A stretch of DNA of 64,000 bases from an uncultured Prevotellaceae bacterium (GTDB lineage Bacteria; Bacteroidota; Bacteroidia; Bacteroidales; Bacteroidaceae): NCBI GenBank assembly GCA_900319385.1, contig ONOG01000014.1, forward strand, positions 19,780 to 83,779, given 5' to 3'. Position numbers and translations under genes: made by a program. The notes below the pieces were generated by a model. It saw nothing but the letters and a program-made list of their open reading frames with translations, searched no databases and had not been told where the DNA came from. Positions 15,491-23,988 of this stretch are shown in pieces; position 1 is the stretch's first letter, and every line of letters starts with the position of its first letter.

Positions 15491-15665
15491 CAGAATAAAT
15501 TGCTAATGTATGTAATATAATCGTTTCGTATGTTCTGCACGCCAGCCCTGCTCTCAGGATATCGAAGTCGTGCTCAAGTGCAAAAGTACGAAAAAACTGA
15601 GGAAGAAAAAAATATTTGGACGAAAAAGAATGTAGAGTTGCATCATGCCCTTGTTATAGTTATAC

Positions 15666-15687
15666 AAAAAGAGACCGCAACGGTCTC
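15666..15687 (-). terminator. rpoD terminator
   Basis: Read leftwards: GAGACCG-TTG-CGGTCTC hairpin followed by TTTTTG, about 55 bases after the rpoD stop. Confidence 0.75.
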
Positions 15688-15741
15688 AGGCGAGATGGGT
15701 TGCAGTCTCAGTTACTGGTTGGTTTTGAGAAAAATGGAGGG

Positions 15742-16602
15742 CTATCCGAGATAACCTTTCAGCAGGCGGCTCCGGCTACTGTTGCGCAGGCGGCGAATGG
15801 CTTTCTCCTTGATCTGACGCACGCGCTCACGGGTGAGGTTGAAGCGGTCGCCAATCTCCTCCAGCGTCTTTTCCTGTTCTCCGATGCCGAAGAACATGCG
15901 GATGATTTCCTTTTCGCGGGGAGTAAGCGTGTCGAGCGCACGGTCGATCTCTTTGGAGAGTGATTCGTTGACGAGCGAACGGTCGGCCATGGGGCTGTCG
16001 TCGTTGACCAGCACGTCGAGCAGCGAGTTGTCCTCACCTTCGACGAAGGGTGCATCGACGCTGATGTGTCGGCCTTGCACCTTGAGCGTGTCGGCAATCT
16101 TATCGACGGGCAGTCCGAGCTCGTCGGCAATTTCGTCGGCACTGGGGCGACGTTCGTTCTCCTGTTCGAACTTTGAGAGAGCCTTACTGATTTTGTTGAG
16201 CGAGCCGACCTGGTTGAGTGGCAGACGGACGATGCGCGACTGCTCGGCGAGGGCCTGAAGGATGCTCTGTCGAATCCACCATACGGCGTAGCTGATGAAC
16301 TTAAATCCACGCGTTTCGTCAAATTTCTCGGCTGCCTTGATGAGGCCCAGGTTGCCCTCATTGATCAGGTCGGGAAGGCTGAGTCCCTGGTTCTGGTACT
16401 GTTTTGCCACAGAAACGACGAAGCGGAGATTGGCACGCGTCAGCTTCTCAAGAGCGCGGCGGTCTCCCTTGCGGATACGTCCGGCAAGTTCGACTTCCTC
16501 TTCGACTGTGATCAGATCTTCACGTCCGATTTCCTGCAGGTACTTGTCGAGCGATGCAGATTCACGGTTCGTGATGCTCTTCGTAATCTTTAATTGTCTC
16601 AT
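15742..16602 (-). CDS. rpoD: Primary RNA polymerase sigma factor (sigma-70, RpoD/SigA type)
   Basis: 286 residues. Region 1.2 is [13 protein letters not shown]; region 2 has [36 protein letters not shown]; region 3 is [13 protein letters not shown]; region 4 has [48 protein letters not shown]. No region 1.1 and a short length, as is usual for the Bacteroidetes primary sigma, which recognises the TAnnTTTG boxes seen throughout this window. Monocistronic, with its own promoter at 16633 and terminator at 15666. Confidence 0.97.
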   Translation of the reverse strand: MRQLKITKSITNRESASLDKYLQEIGREDLITVEEEVELAGRIRKGDRRALEKLTRANLRFVVSVAKQYQNQGLSLPDLINEGNLGLIKAAEKFDETRGFKFISYAVWWIRQSILQALAEQSRIVRLPLNQVGSLNKISKALSKFEQENERRPSADEIADELGLPVDKIADTLKVQGRHISVDAPFVEGEDNSLLDVLVNDDSPMADRSLVNESLSKEIDRALDTLTPREKEIIRMFFGIGEQEKTLEEIGDRFNLTRERVRQIKEKAIRRLRNSSRSRLLKGYLG

Positions 16603-16632
16603 TCTCTCTACTGCTACATTCTAAGCAGTCTG

Positions 16633-16640
16633 CAAAGATA
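16633..16640 (-). promoter_or_regulatory. -7 box TATCTTTG of rpoD
   Basis: Exact TAnnTTTG match, 30 bases before the ATG at 16602. Confidence 0.65.
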
Positions 16641-16772
16641 CAACATTTTTTGCAGAATGCCAAAAGAATTAACGTAAAATTCGCGCGCTTATTGTAAAAA
16701 ATAAAGAGAAAAACATGGCGGACGAGACGTTCCGCATTCCGACACGGCTGCCAGGACGTCCACACTTCGGAC

Positions 16773-18992
16773 TCAGCTGATGCTTCCCCAGTTGATGTTG
16801 GTCTTTCGGAGTTCGCGCAGCCGTTGCCAGAGGATGGCGTTGACGGGGGCGGCCTCGGCAGGGTCGTTATCGACGACGTACTGGGCATCGTCGCGTGCCA
16901 TTTGGAGAATGATGCCGTCCCTGGCAAGGTTGGCAATCTTTAGGTCGAAGCCGATGCCGCTCTGCTGCGTACCTTCGAGGTCGCCAGGCCCACGAAGCTT
17001 GAGGTCCTGTTCTGCAATTTCGAAACCGTCGGTCGAATCGACCATAATCTGGATGCGGCGGCGGGTGTCGTTGCTGATTCCTGGTTTGGTGACGAGGATG
17101 CAGAACGACTGGTCTGCCCCACGTCCCACACGGCCACGCAGCTGGTGCAACTGGCTGAGGCCGAAGCGTTCGGCGTTCTCGATAACCATGACCGAGGCGT
17201 TGGGCACATTGACGCCGACTTCGATGACGGTGGTGGCGACGAGAATCTGCGTTTCGCCCGAGGCAAAGCGCTGCATCTCGACGTCCTTCTCGGCTGGTTT
17301 CATCTGTCCGTGAACCTTCGAGACGCTGCAGTCGGGGAATGCCTCGCAGATTTGCTTGTAGCCGTCCTCGAGATTTTTGAGGTCCATCTTTTCGCTCTCC
17401 TTGATGAGCGGATAGACAATGTAGATTTGCCGGCCCAATTCGAGCTGACGGCGCATTCCTGCATAGAGGGTACGGCGGTGGCTGTCGTACTGATGGATGG
17501 TCTGGATGGGCTTACGTCCTGGCGGCAATTCGTCGATGACGCTCACGTCGAGGTCGCCATAGAGCGTCATGGCCAGTGTACGGGGAATGGGCGTGGCGGT
17601 CATGACGAGCACGTGGGGCGGCGTCAGGTTTTTCTGCCACAGCTTCGCACGCTGCGCCACACCGAAGCGGTGCTGCTCGTCGATGACGACCAAACCGAGG
17701 TGGGCGAACTGCACATTGTCCTCGATGAGGGCATGCGTGCCGACGGTGATGTTCGTTTGGCCGGTGATCAGTCCGTCGAGCACCTCCTTGCGACGTTTCC
17801 CCTTCACGCTGCCGGTGAGCAGTTGGACCGTGACGGGCATGTCGCCCAGAAATTTTCGGAGCGTCTCGACATGCTGTTCAGCCAGGATTTCGGTGGGTGC
17901 CATGATGCAGGCCTGATAGCCGTTGTCGATGGCGATGAGGGCGCACATCAGCGCCACGAGCGTCTTGCCACTGCCCACATCGCCCTGCAGCAGTCGGTTC
18001 ATCTGGCGTCCGCTGCCCATGTCGGCACGGATTTCGCGGACGACACGCTTCTGGGCATTGGTGAGTGGAAAGGGCAGGTGGTTGAAGTAGAAGTCGTTGA
18101 ACACCTGTCCGACGCGCGGAAAAAGGATGCCACGGAACTTGCGGCTGCGGTCCTTGACATAGCGCACGATGTTGAGCTGGACGTAGAAGAGTTCCTCGAA
18201 CTTCAGCCGTGCCTGTGCACGCCGGAGCAGATCGGCAGACTGCGGATAGTGGATGTTGCGCAGGGCTTCGTCGCGCGAGAGGAAATGGTGTTTGTCCACC
18301 AGCCACTGCGACAGGGTTTCGGGCAGTGTCTGGTCGAGCATTTCGAGCAGTTTGGCCGTCAGTTTGGCCACCTGTGCCGAAGCCAAGCCGCGTTTCTTCA
18401 TACGGTCGGTGGTGTGGTAGTGGGGGCGGAATGGGAAAACAGCCGCCGCCCCACCCCCTCCTGTGGCAGAGACGGTGTGAATCGCAGCCCGTGTCTCGGG
18501 GGCCAGCTCGACCTGCGGCAGGGCTTCCTGAAACAGGGTTCCGCCGCCTTCGCCCGCAGCAAGGGGCTGAGAGACGGCAGTGGGTGCCTCCTCCATCTCG
18601 GGGTGCGACACGCTGTAACGGCCCTTGAACGGCTGGGGTTTGCCGAAGACGATGTAGGGTGTATGGAGCTTGTACTGCTCGACGATGTATTTCGCACCTT
18701 GGAACCACACGAGATCGACGACGCCGGTACCGTCGCTGAAGTGTGCCTTGAGGTATCGCTTGCGGCCTTCGCCAAACTCTTCGAACGAGAGTATCTGTCC
18801 GATGAGCTGCACATAAGGCATCGTTCCGTTGATGTCGGCGATGCGGTAGAAGTGGGTGCGGTCGATGTATTTATAGGGATAATACGCGAGCAGGTCCCCG
18901 ACGGTCTTGATGTCGAGTTCCTTGCCGAGCAGGTCGGCCCGCACCGGTCCCACTCCTTGCAGATACTTAATGTCCTGATCGAGCCTGAGCAT
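16773..18992 (-). CDS. recG: ATP-dependent DNA helicase RecG
   Basis: 739 residues from ATG 18992. Helicase motifs: LLQGDVGSGKT (Walker A), VVIDEQHRFGV (the RecG-specific DEQH box), VMTATPIPRTLA, then ATTVIEVGVNVPNAS and QLRGRVGRG. RecG remodels stalled replication forks and Holliday junctions. A near-match -7 box (TAACTTCG at 19001-19008) stands 8 bases before the ATG, which supports this start over the longer frame to 19142 and implies a very short leader. A Gly/Ala/Pro-rich insertion (QPLAAGEGGGTLFQEALPQ...TVSATGGGGAAAVFPF) interrupts the N-terminal wedge region, making it some 40 residues longer than is usual for the phylum. Confidence 0.96.
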   Translation of the reverse strand: MLRLDQDIKYLQGVGPVRADLLGKELDIKTVGDLLAYYPYKYIDRTHFYRIADINGTMPYVQLIGQILSFEEFGEGRKRYLKAHFSDGTGVVDLVWFQGAKYIVEQYKLHTPYIVFGKPQPFKGRYSVSHPEMEEAPTAVSQPLAAGEGGGTLFQEALPQVELAPETRAAIHTVSATGGGGAAAVFPFRPHYHTTDRMKKRGLASAQVAKLTAKLLEMLDQTLPETLSQWLVDKHHFLSRDEALRNIHYPQSADLLRRAQARLKFEELFYVQLNIVRYVKDRSRKFRGILFPRVGQVFNDFYFNHLPFPLTNAQKRVVREIRADMGSGRQMNRLLQGDVGSGKTLVALMCALIAIDNGYQACIMAPTEILAEQHVETLRKFLGDMPVTVQLLTGSVKGKRRKEVLDGLITGQTNITVGTHALIEDNVQFAHLGLVVIDEQHRFGVAQRAKLWQKNLTPPHVLVMTATPIPRTLAMTLYGDLDVSVIDELPPGRKPIQTIHQYDSHRRTLYAGMRRQLELGRQIYIVYPLIKESEKMDLKNLEDGYKQICEAFPDCSVSKVHGQMKPAEKDVEMQRFASGETQILVATTVIEVGVNVPNASVMVIENAERFGLSQLHQLRGRVGRGADQSFCILVTKPGISNDTRRRIQIMVDSTDGFEIAEQDLKLRGPGDLEGTQQSGIGFDLKIANLARDGIILQMARDDAQYVVDNDPAEAAPVNAILWQRLRELRKTNINWGSIS

Positions 18993-19055
18993 TCCGACTG
19001 CGAAGTTACGACAAAAAGTTAAGAGTTGAAAGTTTCGCGAGTATTTTTTCCCACA

Positions 19056-19104
19056 CAGAGCCGCAGAGAGCACAGGGTAGGTCCCTGTGCTCTCTGCGGC
19101 TCTG
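19056..19104. terminator. 22-bp perfect hairpin between the GH2 gene and recG
   Basis: Positions 19056-19077 pair perfectly with 19083-19104 around a 5-nt loop (TAGGT); core word CGCAGAGAGCACAGGG. No strong T-run on either side, so it may be a repeat-derived barrier rather than a classical terminator. It lies between the end of the GH2 gene and the recG promoter. Confidence 0.55.
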
Positions 19105-19165
19105 CATGGAAAAAACTGGCAAAAGCCGAATAAGACTTGCAAGTGTTCAGATGAGAAAATTCACT

Positions 19166-22100
19166 TCATCGCACACCAATCCACAGCTTCCGGCCGTCGT
19201 GCACGTAGATACCAGGGGCGAGGGAGCCAGGCGAGACACGGCGGCCTGCGAGGTCATAGGTCTCCCCACGTCCCACTCCGACAGAGGGGGTGTCGCTATT
19301 CACTTTTGACTTTTCACTTTCAACTTCTTCGATGCCTGTGGCTTCGCTCTCGACAAGCCGCACGAGGGTGATGCCGGCGAGGTAGCACCAGTTGTTGCCG
19401 TTCTCGGCTGCGGCACGCATGCCGAGCGTCAGCGTTTCGCCCTCGTCGAGGTTGACCACCAGGCTGTAGAGGCCGTAGGTGTCGGTCGTGACAGGAGTGC
19501 TGACGTCGGTACCGCTGCTGGTCGTCGCAAAAAACTCGGTGCCAGGCTGCGGGTTGCGGTCGTTGTCGCTGCCCGACCAGAGGTTGGCGGCGCAGAAGGC
19601 TGCGATGCCGTAGCGACCGGCTGGCAGCGAACTGATGTCCTGACGGAAGAGGTCGGTCGCCGTCGGTGCCGTGGCCGACCAGTAGGCCAGCCCAGTGCCG
19701 TTGTAGATGGCGGAGCCGAGTTTTGCCTCGGTGTAGCCGCCGGAGGCATTGCCAGGCTGTTTCGTCCAGTTGGCACCGCCGAATGCAGGCACCGACAGGG
19801 TGCGGTCCTCGTAGTTGTTCTCCAGGTCAAACGTGCCGTCGTACTGCATCACGACATTGTCGAGCGCAAACCAGTCGGCGTTGGTTTCGGCTGCAAACTG
19901 AATGAGGAAGGTGACAGCCTGCGGTTCAGACAGGGTGAACTGCATCGTGGCGTGCTGAGCAGTGCCGCCGTCGATGCGGGTCAGTTCCAGGGTCTGGCCG
20001 CCGATAGCAGCCGTGACGCCCGCCATGGTGCCGGACGTTTGGTAGTGGCTGCCACCTGAATTAAAAGTTCCGTTATAGTCGAACGTCAGTGTGTATTGAC
20101 CTTCGGGCAGCACCTTCGTGCTTTGCGAGATGCTTTGTCCGCCGAGCGTCGCCGCCGAAGTCCAACCCACGAAGCACTCGAGGAAGTTGGAGAGTGTGGG
20201 GTCGTTCCACGAGTTGCCGCGATACCGAATCAGGTCGTTGCTGCTCACGGTCCATCCCGTCAGGCTTCCCTCTTCGAAATCCGCATTTTTGAAGAACAGG
20301 TTGCTCAAGTCCTTGGGCTTCTCGCTCAGCTCGACCTGCAGATCGACGGTGCCTGCCGTGCCGTTCGAGCGCACGATGGCGAGGGCACGTCCGCGGAAGG
20401 CGGTGGGGGTCAGGGTGCGGAAGCTCTCCATGTCGTTCGGACTGCCTGTGCAGCAACCGATGAGTTCACCGGCACCGATGTTGGTCACGTTCAACTGAGT
20501 CTCCGAGTCGCTCGTCACGACATTGCCTTCGTCGTCGATCAGTTCGAGCGTCACATAGACAAGGTCGTTGAGCTCGGCAGAGATCTGGTTCACATCGTCG
20601 TCGAACACGAGGCGCACGCCGGTAGCCTTGCCGGTGGTGCGGAGCACGAACTCCTCGCCTGCCACCTCGTTGCCCTCGGCATCGAGGTTGACCAGACGGA
20701 GCGTGCCAGGCTGGTAGGCGACGGTGAATCCGTACCAGAAAGTGTTGCCTGGCGTGCCTTCGCCCACAACGGCATCGTTGAGATAGAGGCGCACACGCGG
20801 GGCACGGCTGTAGGCATTGATGGTCACGTTCTGCCCTTCGCGGCCAGGATAGGTCCAGCACTGCTCTTCCAGTTGCCAGCCCCACCAGTTCCATTGCGAG
20901 GTGGTGGTCACGACAGCCATGGTCACCGGAGCCTCACGCCAGACGATATCTTTGTAGTACGACTGCGGCTTCTTCTGTCCGATGAGGTCGAGATCGCCGC
21001 AATGTCCGTTGAACCAAGGCCATCCGGCGAAGAATGGCGGTGCGGCGTCGGGCAGTGCGGCACCGATGCCTGCCTCGCCGAGATAGTCCATCGCCGTCCA
21101 GACGAAATCGCCGATGACGTAGGGATGTTTCTCGACCAGTGCCCAGTTCTCGCTCGCCTGCTTCGGATAGCTCTCCAGGCCGCACATCACGCGGTCGGGA
21201 TATTTGCCGTGGTCATATTCATACTTATCATACATATAGTTGTAGCCACCTACGTCGAGGCTCTTGAAGGCGTTGTCCGACTGGGCATCCCAACTGCCGC
21301 TGGCAAAGTTCCACGCATCGCCCGCATCCCATCCACAGATGGCGGCAGTGATGGGGCGGGTCTTGTCGAGCGCCAGCACGTCGGCACGCAGGCGGGCAGC
21401 AGCCGCCTGACCGGCAGGTTCGATGCGGCCGGGAATCTCGTTACCGATGCTCCACATGATGATGGAGGGGTGGTTGCGGTCGCGACGAACCATCAACGCG
21501 ATGTCGTCGTCGCTATGTGTGGCGAAGTAGTTGTGGTAGTCCTCGCGGTTCTTCTCCAGCAGCCACTGGTCGAAGCATTCGTCGATGACCATCAGGCCGA
21601 GCGAGTCGCACAGGTCGAGGAAGTGCTCCGACGGCAGGTTGTGACTGCAGCGCACGGCGTTGTAGCCGAGGTTTTTGATGAGGCGGAGCTTGCGCAGCTC
21701 GGCATCATCGAACGCTGCCGCGCCGAGCATACCGTTGTCGTGGTGTACGCAGCCGCCCTTCAGCAGCGTGTTCACGCCGTTGAGCAGGAATCCTTCGCTC
21801 GCCGAGAACGAGAGGGTACGGAAGCCGAAACGCTTGGTGAACGAGTCATATACACGGTCCGACGCGTCGGTCACCGAGACCGCAACCTGGTAGAGGTTCG
21901 GGGCGTCGGGGCTCCACGTCTTCGCATCCTCAAGTGTGAGCGTGAGATCGACGTCCTTCGCTTCGCCCTGCGGCACCTTGTCGAAGGGTACCGATGTCGA
22001 GGCCAGCGAATTTCCGTCCAGGTCCTGAATGTCCACATTCAGTTTGCCTTCGACTGCCGTGTTCCAGTCGTTGTGCACAGTGGTGCTGACCTTCACATAG

Positions 22101-22714
22101 CGGTTGTCCTCCGTCTGGACGAAGGTGTCCCATTCGTCGATATGCACACGACCCGTGCGCAGCACCCATACATGGCGATAGATGCCGCTGCCGCCGTACC
22201 AGCGCGTGTTGTTGCCCAGGTTCTGCACGCAGACCACTACGTTGTTCTCGCCCTCGTGCAGCTTGCTGGTCACGTCGAACTTGAAGGATGTGTAGCCATA
22301 AACGTTCTCGTAGCACATCGAGCCGTTGACATAAACCCAGGCGTGATAGTAGGCACCCTCGAAGTAGAGTTCGACACGCCCCTGAAGGTCCTGCGCCGTG
22401 ACGTTCAGCGTCTTTTGGTACCAGCCTTCGCCACCGACGGTGAAACCCGTCTGATAGCCGCCGACACTGTTGGTCGAGAACGGACCGATGACGCGTCCGC
22501 CGGCCTTCTGCGCAGCCTCGGTCTCGACGCTCCAGTCGTGAGGCAAGTCAAGGCTGCGCCACGAAGCGACCGCCGAAGCATCGTCAACCGCTGCACGTCC
22601 GTCGCCGTACAGAAATTTCCACTCGGCGTCGATGCACTGCTTCCGCTGTGCCGACACAGTCAGGACGACACCGAAGAGCAGTCCGACCATCCACAAAAAT
22701 GCTTTTCTGTTCAT
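19166..22714 (-). CDS. Secreted GH2 beta-galactosidase with C-terminal modules
   Basis: 1182 residues, signal peptide 1-22 (VVLTVSA|Q). Sugar-binding, immunoglobulin-like and TIM-barrel domains of GH2 occupy about 25-590: LDLPHDWSVE, RWYGGSGIYRHVWV, LKGGCVHHDNGMLG, RCSHNLPSEHFLDLCDSLG, then acid/base E426 in WSIGNEIPGR and nucleophile E514 in CGLESYPK, with GDFVWTAMDYLGE. Then come a DUF4982-like part, an invasin-like Ig region and two carbohydrate-binding-like beta sandwiches (about 800-1100). The end is a YDLAGRRVSPGSLAPGIYV tail like other secreted proteins here; its linker SEKSKVNS is encoded by the simple repeat AAAGTGAAAAGTCAAAAGTG. Predicted to act on beta-galactosides of plant or host glycans. 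Monocistronic. Confidence 0.92.
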   Translation of the reverse strand: MNRKAFLWMVGLLFGVVLTVSAQRKQCIDAEWKFLYGDGRAAVDDASAVASWRSLDLPHDWSVETEAAQKAGGRVIGPFSTNSVGGYQTGFTVGGEGWYQKTLNVTAQDLQGRVELYFEGAYYHAWVYVNGSMCYENVYGYTSFKFDVTSKLHEGENNVVVCVQNLGNNTRWYGGSGIYRHVWVLRTGRVHIDEWDTFVQTEDNRYVKVSTTVHNDWNTAVEGKLNVDIQDLDGNSLASTSVPFDKVPQGEAKDVDLTLTLEDAKTWSPDAPNLYQVAVSVTDASDRVYDSFTKRFGFRTLSFSASEGFLLNGVNTLLKGGCVHHDNGMLGAAAFDDAELRKLRLIKNLGYNAVRCSHNLPSEHFLDLCDSLGLMVIDECFDQWLLEKNREDYHNYFATHSDDDIALMVRRDRNHPSIIMWSIGNEIPGRIEPAGQAAAARLRADVLALDKTRPITAAICGWDAGDAWNFASGSWDAQSDNAFKSLDVGGYNYMYDKYEYDHGKYPDRVMCGLESYPKQASENWALVEKHPYVIGDFVWTAMDYLGEAGIGAALPDAAPPFFAGWPWFNGHCGDLDLIGQKKPQSYYKDIVWREAPVTMAVVTTTSQWNWWGWQLEEQCWTYPGREGQNVTINAYSRAPRVRLYLNDAVVGEGTPGNTFWYGFTVAYQPGTLRLVNLDAEGNEVAGEEFVLRTTGKATGVRLVFDDDVNQISAELNDLVYVTLELIDDEGNVVTSDSETQLNVTNIGAGELIGCCTGSPNDMESFRTLTPTAFRGRALAIVRSNGTAGTVDLQVELSEKPKDLSNLFFKNADFEEGSLTGWTVSSNDLIRYRGNSWNDPTLSNFLECFVGWTSAATLGGQSISQSTKVLPEGQYTLTFDYNGTFNSGGSHYQTSGTMAGVTAAIGGQTLELTRIDGGTAQHATMQFTLSEPQAVTFLIQFAAETNADWFALDNVVMQYDGTFDLENNYEDRTLSVPAFGGANWTKQPGNASGGYTEAKLGSAIYNGTGLAYWSATAPTATDLFRQDISSLPAGRYGIAAFCAANLWSGSDNDRNPQPGTEFFATTSSGTDVSTPVTTDTYGLYSLVVNLDEGETLTLGMRAAAENGNNWCYLAGITLVRLVESEATGIEEVESEKSKVNSDTPSVGVGRGETYDLAGRRVSPGSLAPGIYVHDGRKLWIGVR

Positions 22715-22750
22715 TTAGATTGATTGTTAGATGAAATTTATTTTTCGCTG

Positions 22751-22758
22751 CAAATTTA
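22751..22758 (-). promoter_or_regulatory. -7 box TAAATTTG of the GH2 gene
   Basis: Exact TAnnTTTG match 37 bases before the ATG at 22714. Confidence 0.6.
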
Positions 22759-22914
22759 CGAATATTCCGTCAATCCACCTTCCACTTTCCGTTCATAGTT
22801 TTGCAAAATTCGGTCAACCCCCCGCTATTTCACAGATGTTCGCCTATAGACGACCCATCATCTCTGCTACGTCAGACATCACGGGGTGGCATGGGTGCGG
22901 ACAAGCAAGAACTA

Positions 22915-22995
22915 CTCAAGTTCCGGAAGTTGTGATTCCGCGTATATCAAAGCATGATACCATGAATTGGTTCTAATTCAAGCTCCGCAAGTTGT
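22915..22995 (+). repeat. Two direct copies of a semi-palindromic 19-mer
   Basis: CTCAAGTTCCGGAAGTTGT at 22915-22933 and TTCAAGCTCCGCAAGTTGT at 22977-22995. Each copy is nearly self-complementary around CCGG/CCGC. They sit in the long gene-free stretch between the GH2 gene and gdhA. Confidence 0.5.
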
Positions 22996-23007
22996 ATTTT
23001 TATCCAC

Positions 23008-23316
23008 GCAGAGACGCAGAGTCGCACCTCGCGGTGGAGGGCTAAGGGTAAACATTGTCCCATAGGGACAAGTAGTGGTAGCCAGCCATGAAGCAACATC
23101 GTAGGATGTTGCGCAATGGCTGGTTTCCGTATGGCATGAAGAAGGCGTGCCGTAGCTACGCCGCATCAACCACATTGAGGTCGTGACTGCGTACCTACGG
23201 CACGCAAATTCCTCTCTATCCGCTCACCAACCATTGCGCAATGCCGTGGCATTGCTCCATGGCTGGCTACCAATACTTGTCCCTATGGGACATCTGATTA
23301 CCTCTGCGTCCTCTGC
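23008..23316. repeat. 310-bp REPIN/MITE-like inverted repeat with compensated hairpins
   Basis: Nested inverted repeats: an outer arm (GCAGAGACGCAGAG, 23008-23021, with 23302-23316), a 35-bp arm (23056-23090 with 23258-23292, one mismatch) and an inner arm (GCGTGCCGTAG, 23145-23155, with 23195-23205). Each half also has its own hairpin: CAACATC/GATGTTG on the left and CAATGCC/GGCATTG on the right, different bases but preserved pairing. The 35-bp arms contain the small palindrome TGTCCCATAGGGACA. No open frame of note inside. A single half-copy lies at 9770-9833. Confidence 0.7.
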
Positions 23317-23438
23317 AGGTTCATCGCCTGCAAATCACGGTTTCCATCCCGCCGCTCCGCCCCTCGAACTCAGACCGACTGCCGCATAAACTCGACTGCG
23401 CCGAACATTAAACTCGGAGGGTGTGCAGAGAAAACTCA

Positions 23439-23520
23439 AAATATCATTGATATTTCTACAAATTTCAGTGATATTTCTACAAATTCCATTGATATTTCTG
23501 AAAATATCACTGATATTTTG
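23439..23520 (+). repeat. Four tandem 20-21-bp palindromic units (operator-like array, copy 1)
   Basis: Units start at 23439, 23460, 23481 and 23501. Each is close to the palindrome AAATATCANTGATATTT. The array is flanked by ACTCAAAATAT on the left and TTTGGTCCGTAC on the right. The same arrangement occurs at 53256-53339. It lies about 350 bp upstream of the gdhA promoter box. Confidence 0.7.
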
Positions 23521-23544
23521 AGTTTGGTCCGTACAACTGGCGAG

Positions 23545-23650
23545 TTTGTGGCGCAGCGTGGCTGAATTTGTGGCGCAGCGTAGCTGAATTGGTGGCGCAA
23601 CGTAGCTGAGTTTGTGGCGCACTGCTGCCGAAAGCGTGGCGCGCTGCAAG
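23545..23650 (+). repeat. Tandem 22-bp GC-rich repeat, four copies plus a partial
   Basis: Unit TTTGTGGCGCAGCGTAGCTGAA at 23545, 23567, 23589 and 23611, plus a partial copy at 23633-23650. It directly follows the operator-like array. No protein is recognised in any frame. Confidence 0.6.
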
Positions 23651-23869
23651 TGTGCGTTGAGAGCGGAGTGCCGACTGCCCTGCTGCAGCCCTCGTTTTAC
23701 CTATTAGTATATACGCGCGCGCGAAGAAAGGTACTAATGGGTACAAAATACGCTATGAATACCGACCGATTGCACTCTGGAAACACCCATAGTGTGACAA
23801 AATGAAATTTTTTTCGCAGTTTGGATAGTTTTTTTTGTAAGTTTTTTTGGTCGTTTTACTGAAAGTTGT

Positions 23870-23877
23870 TAACTTTG
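23870..23877 (+). promoter_or_regulatory. -7 box TAACTTTG of gdhA
   Basis: Exact TAnnTTTG match; the leader to ATG 23989 would be about 105 nt. Confidence 0.6.
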
Positions 23878-23988
23878 TGGGCGAAAACAGAAATCGAAAA
23901 GATTTTTATTTCAGCAAAAGTGTATCAAAAAGTCACAACACGGACACAACACTGTAACGAATTTTTCTTAACCCAAAAACAAAACATT

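Noticed and set aside
17145..19022. Rightward open frame of over 600 codons opposite recG
   Set aside because: Antisense shadow of recG, whose helicase motifs are complete.
20096..22723. Long rightward open frame opposite the GH2 gene
   Set aside because: Antisense shadow of a gene with catalytic Glu residues and a full domain set; no promoter or family for the rightward frame.
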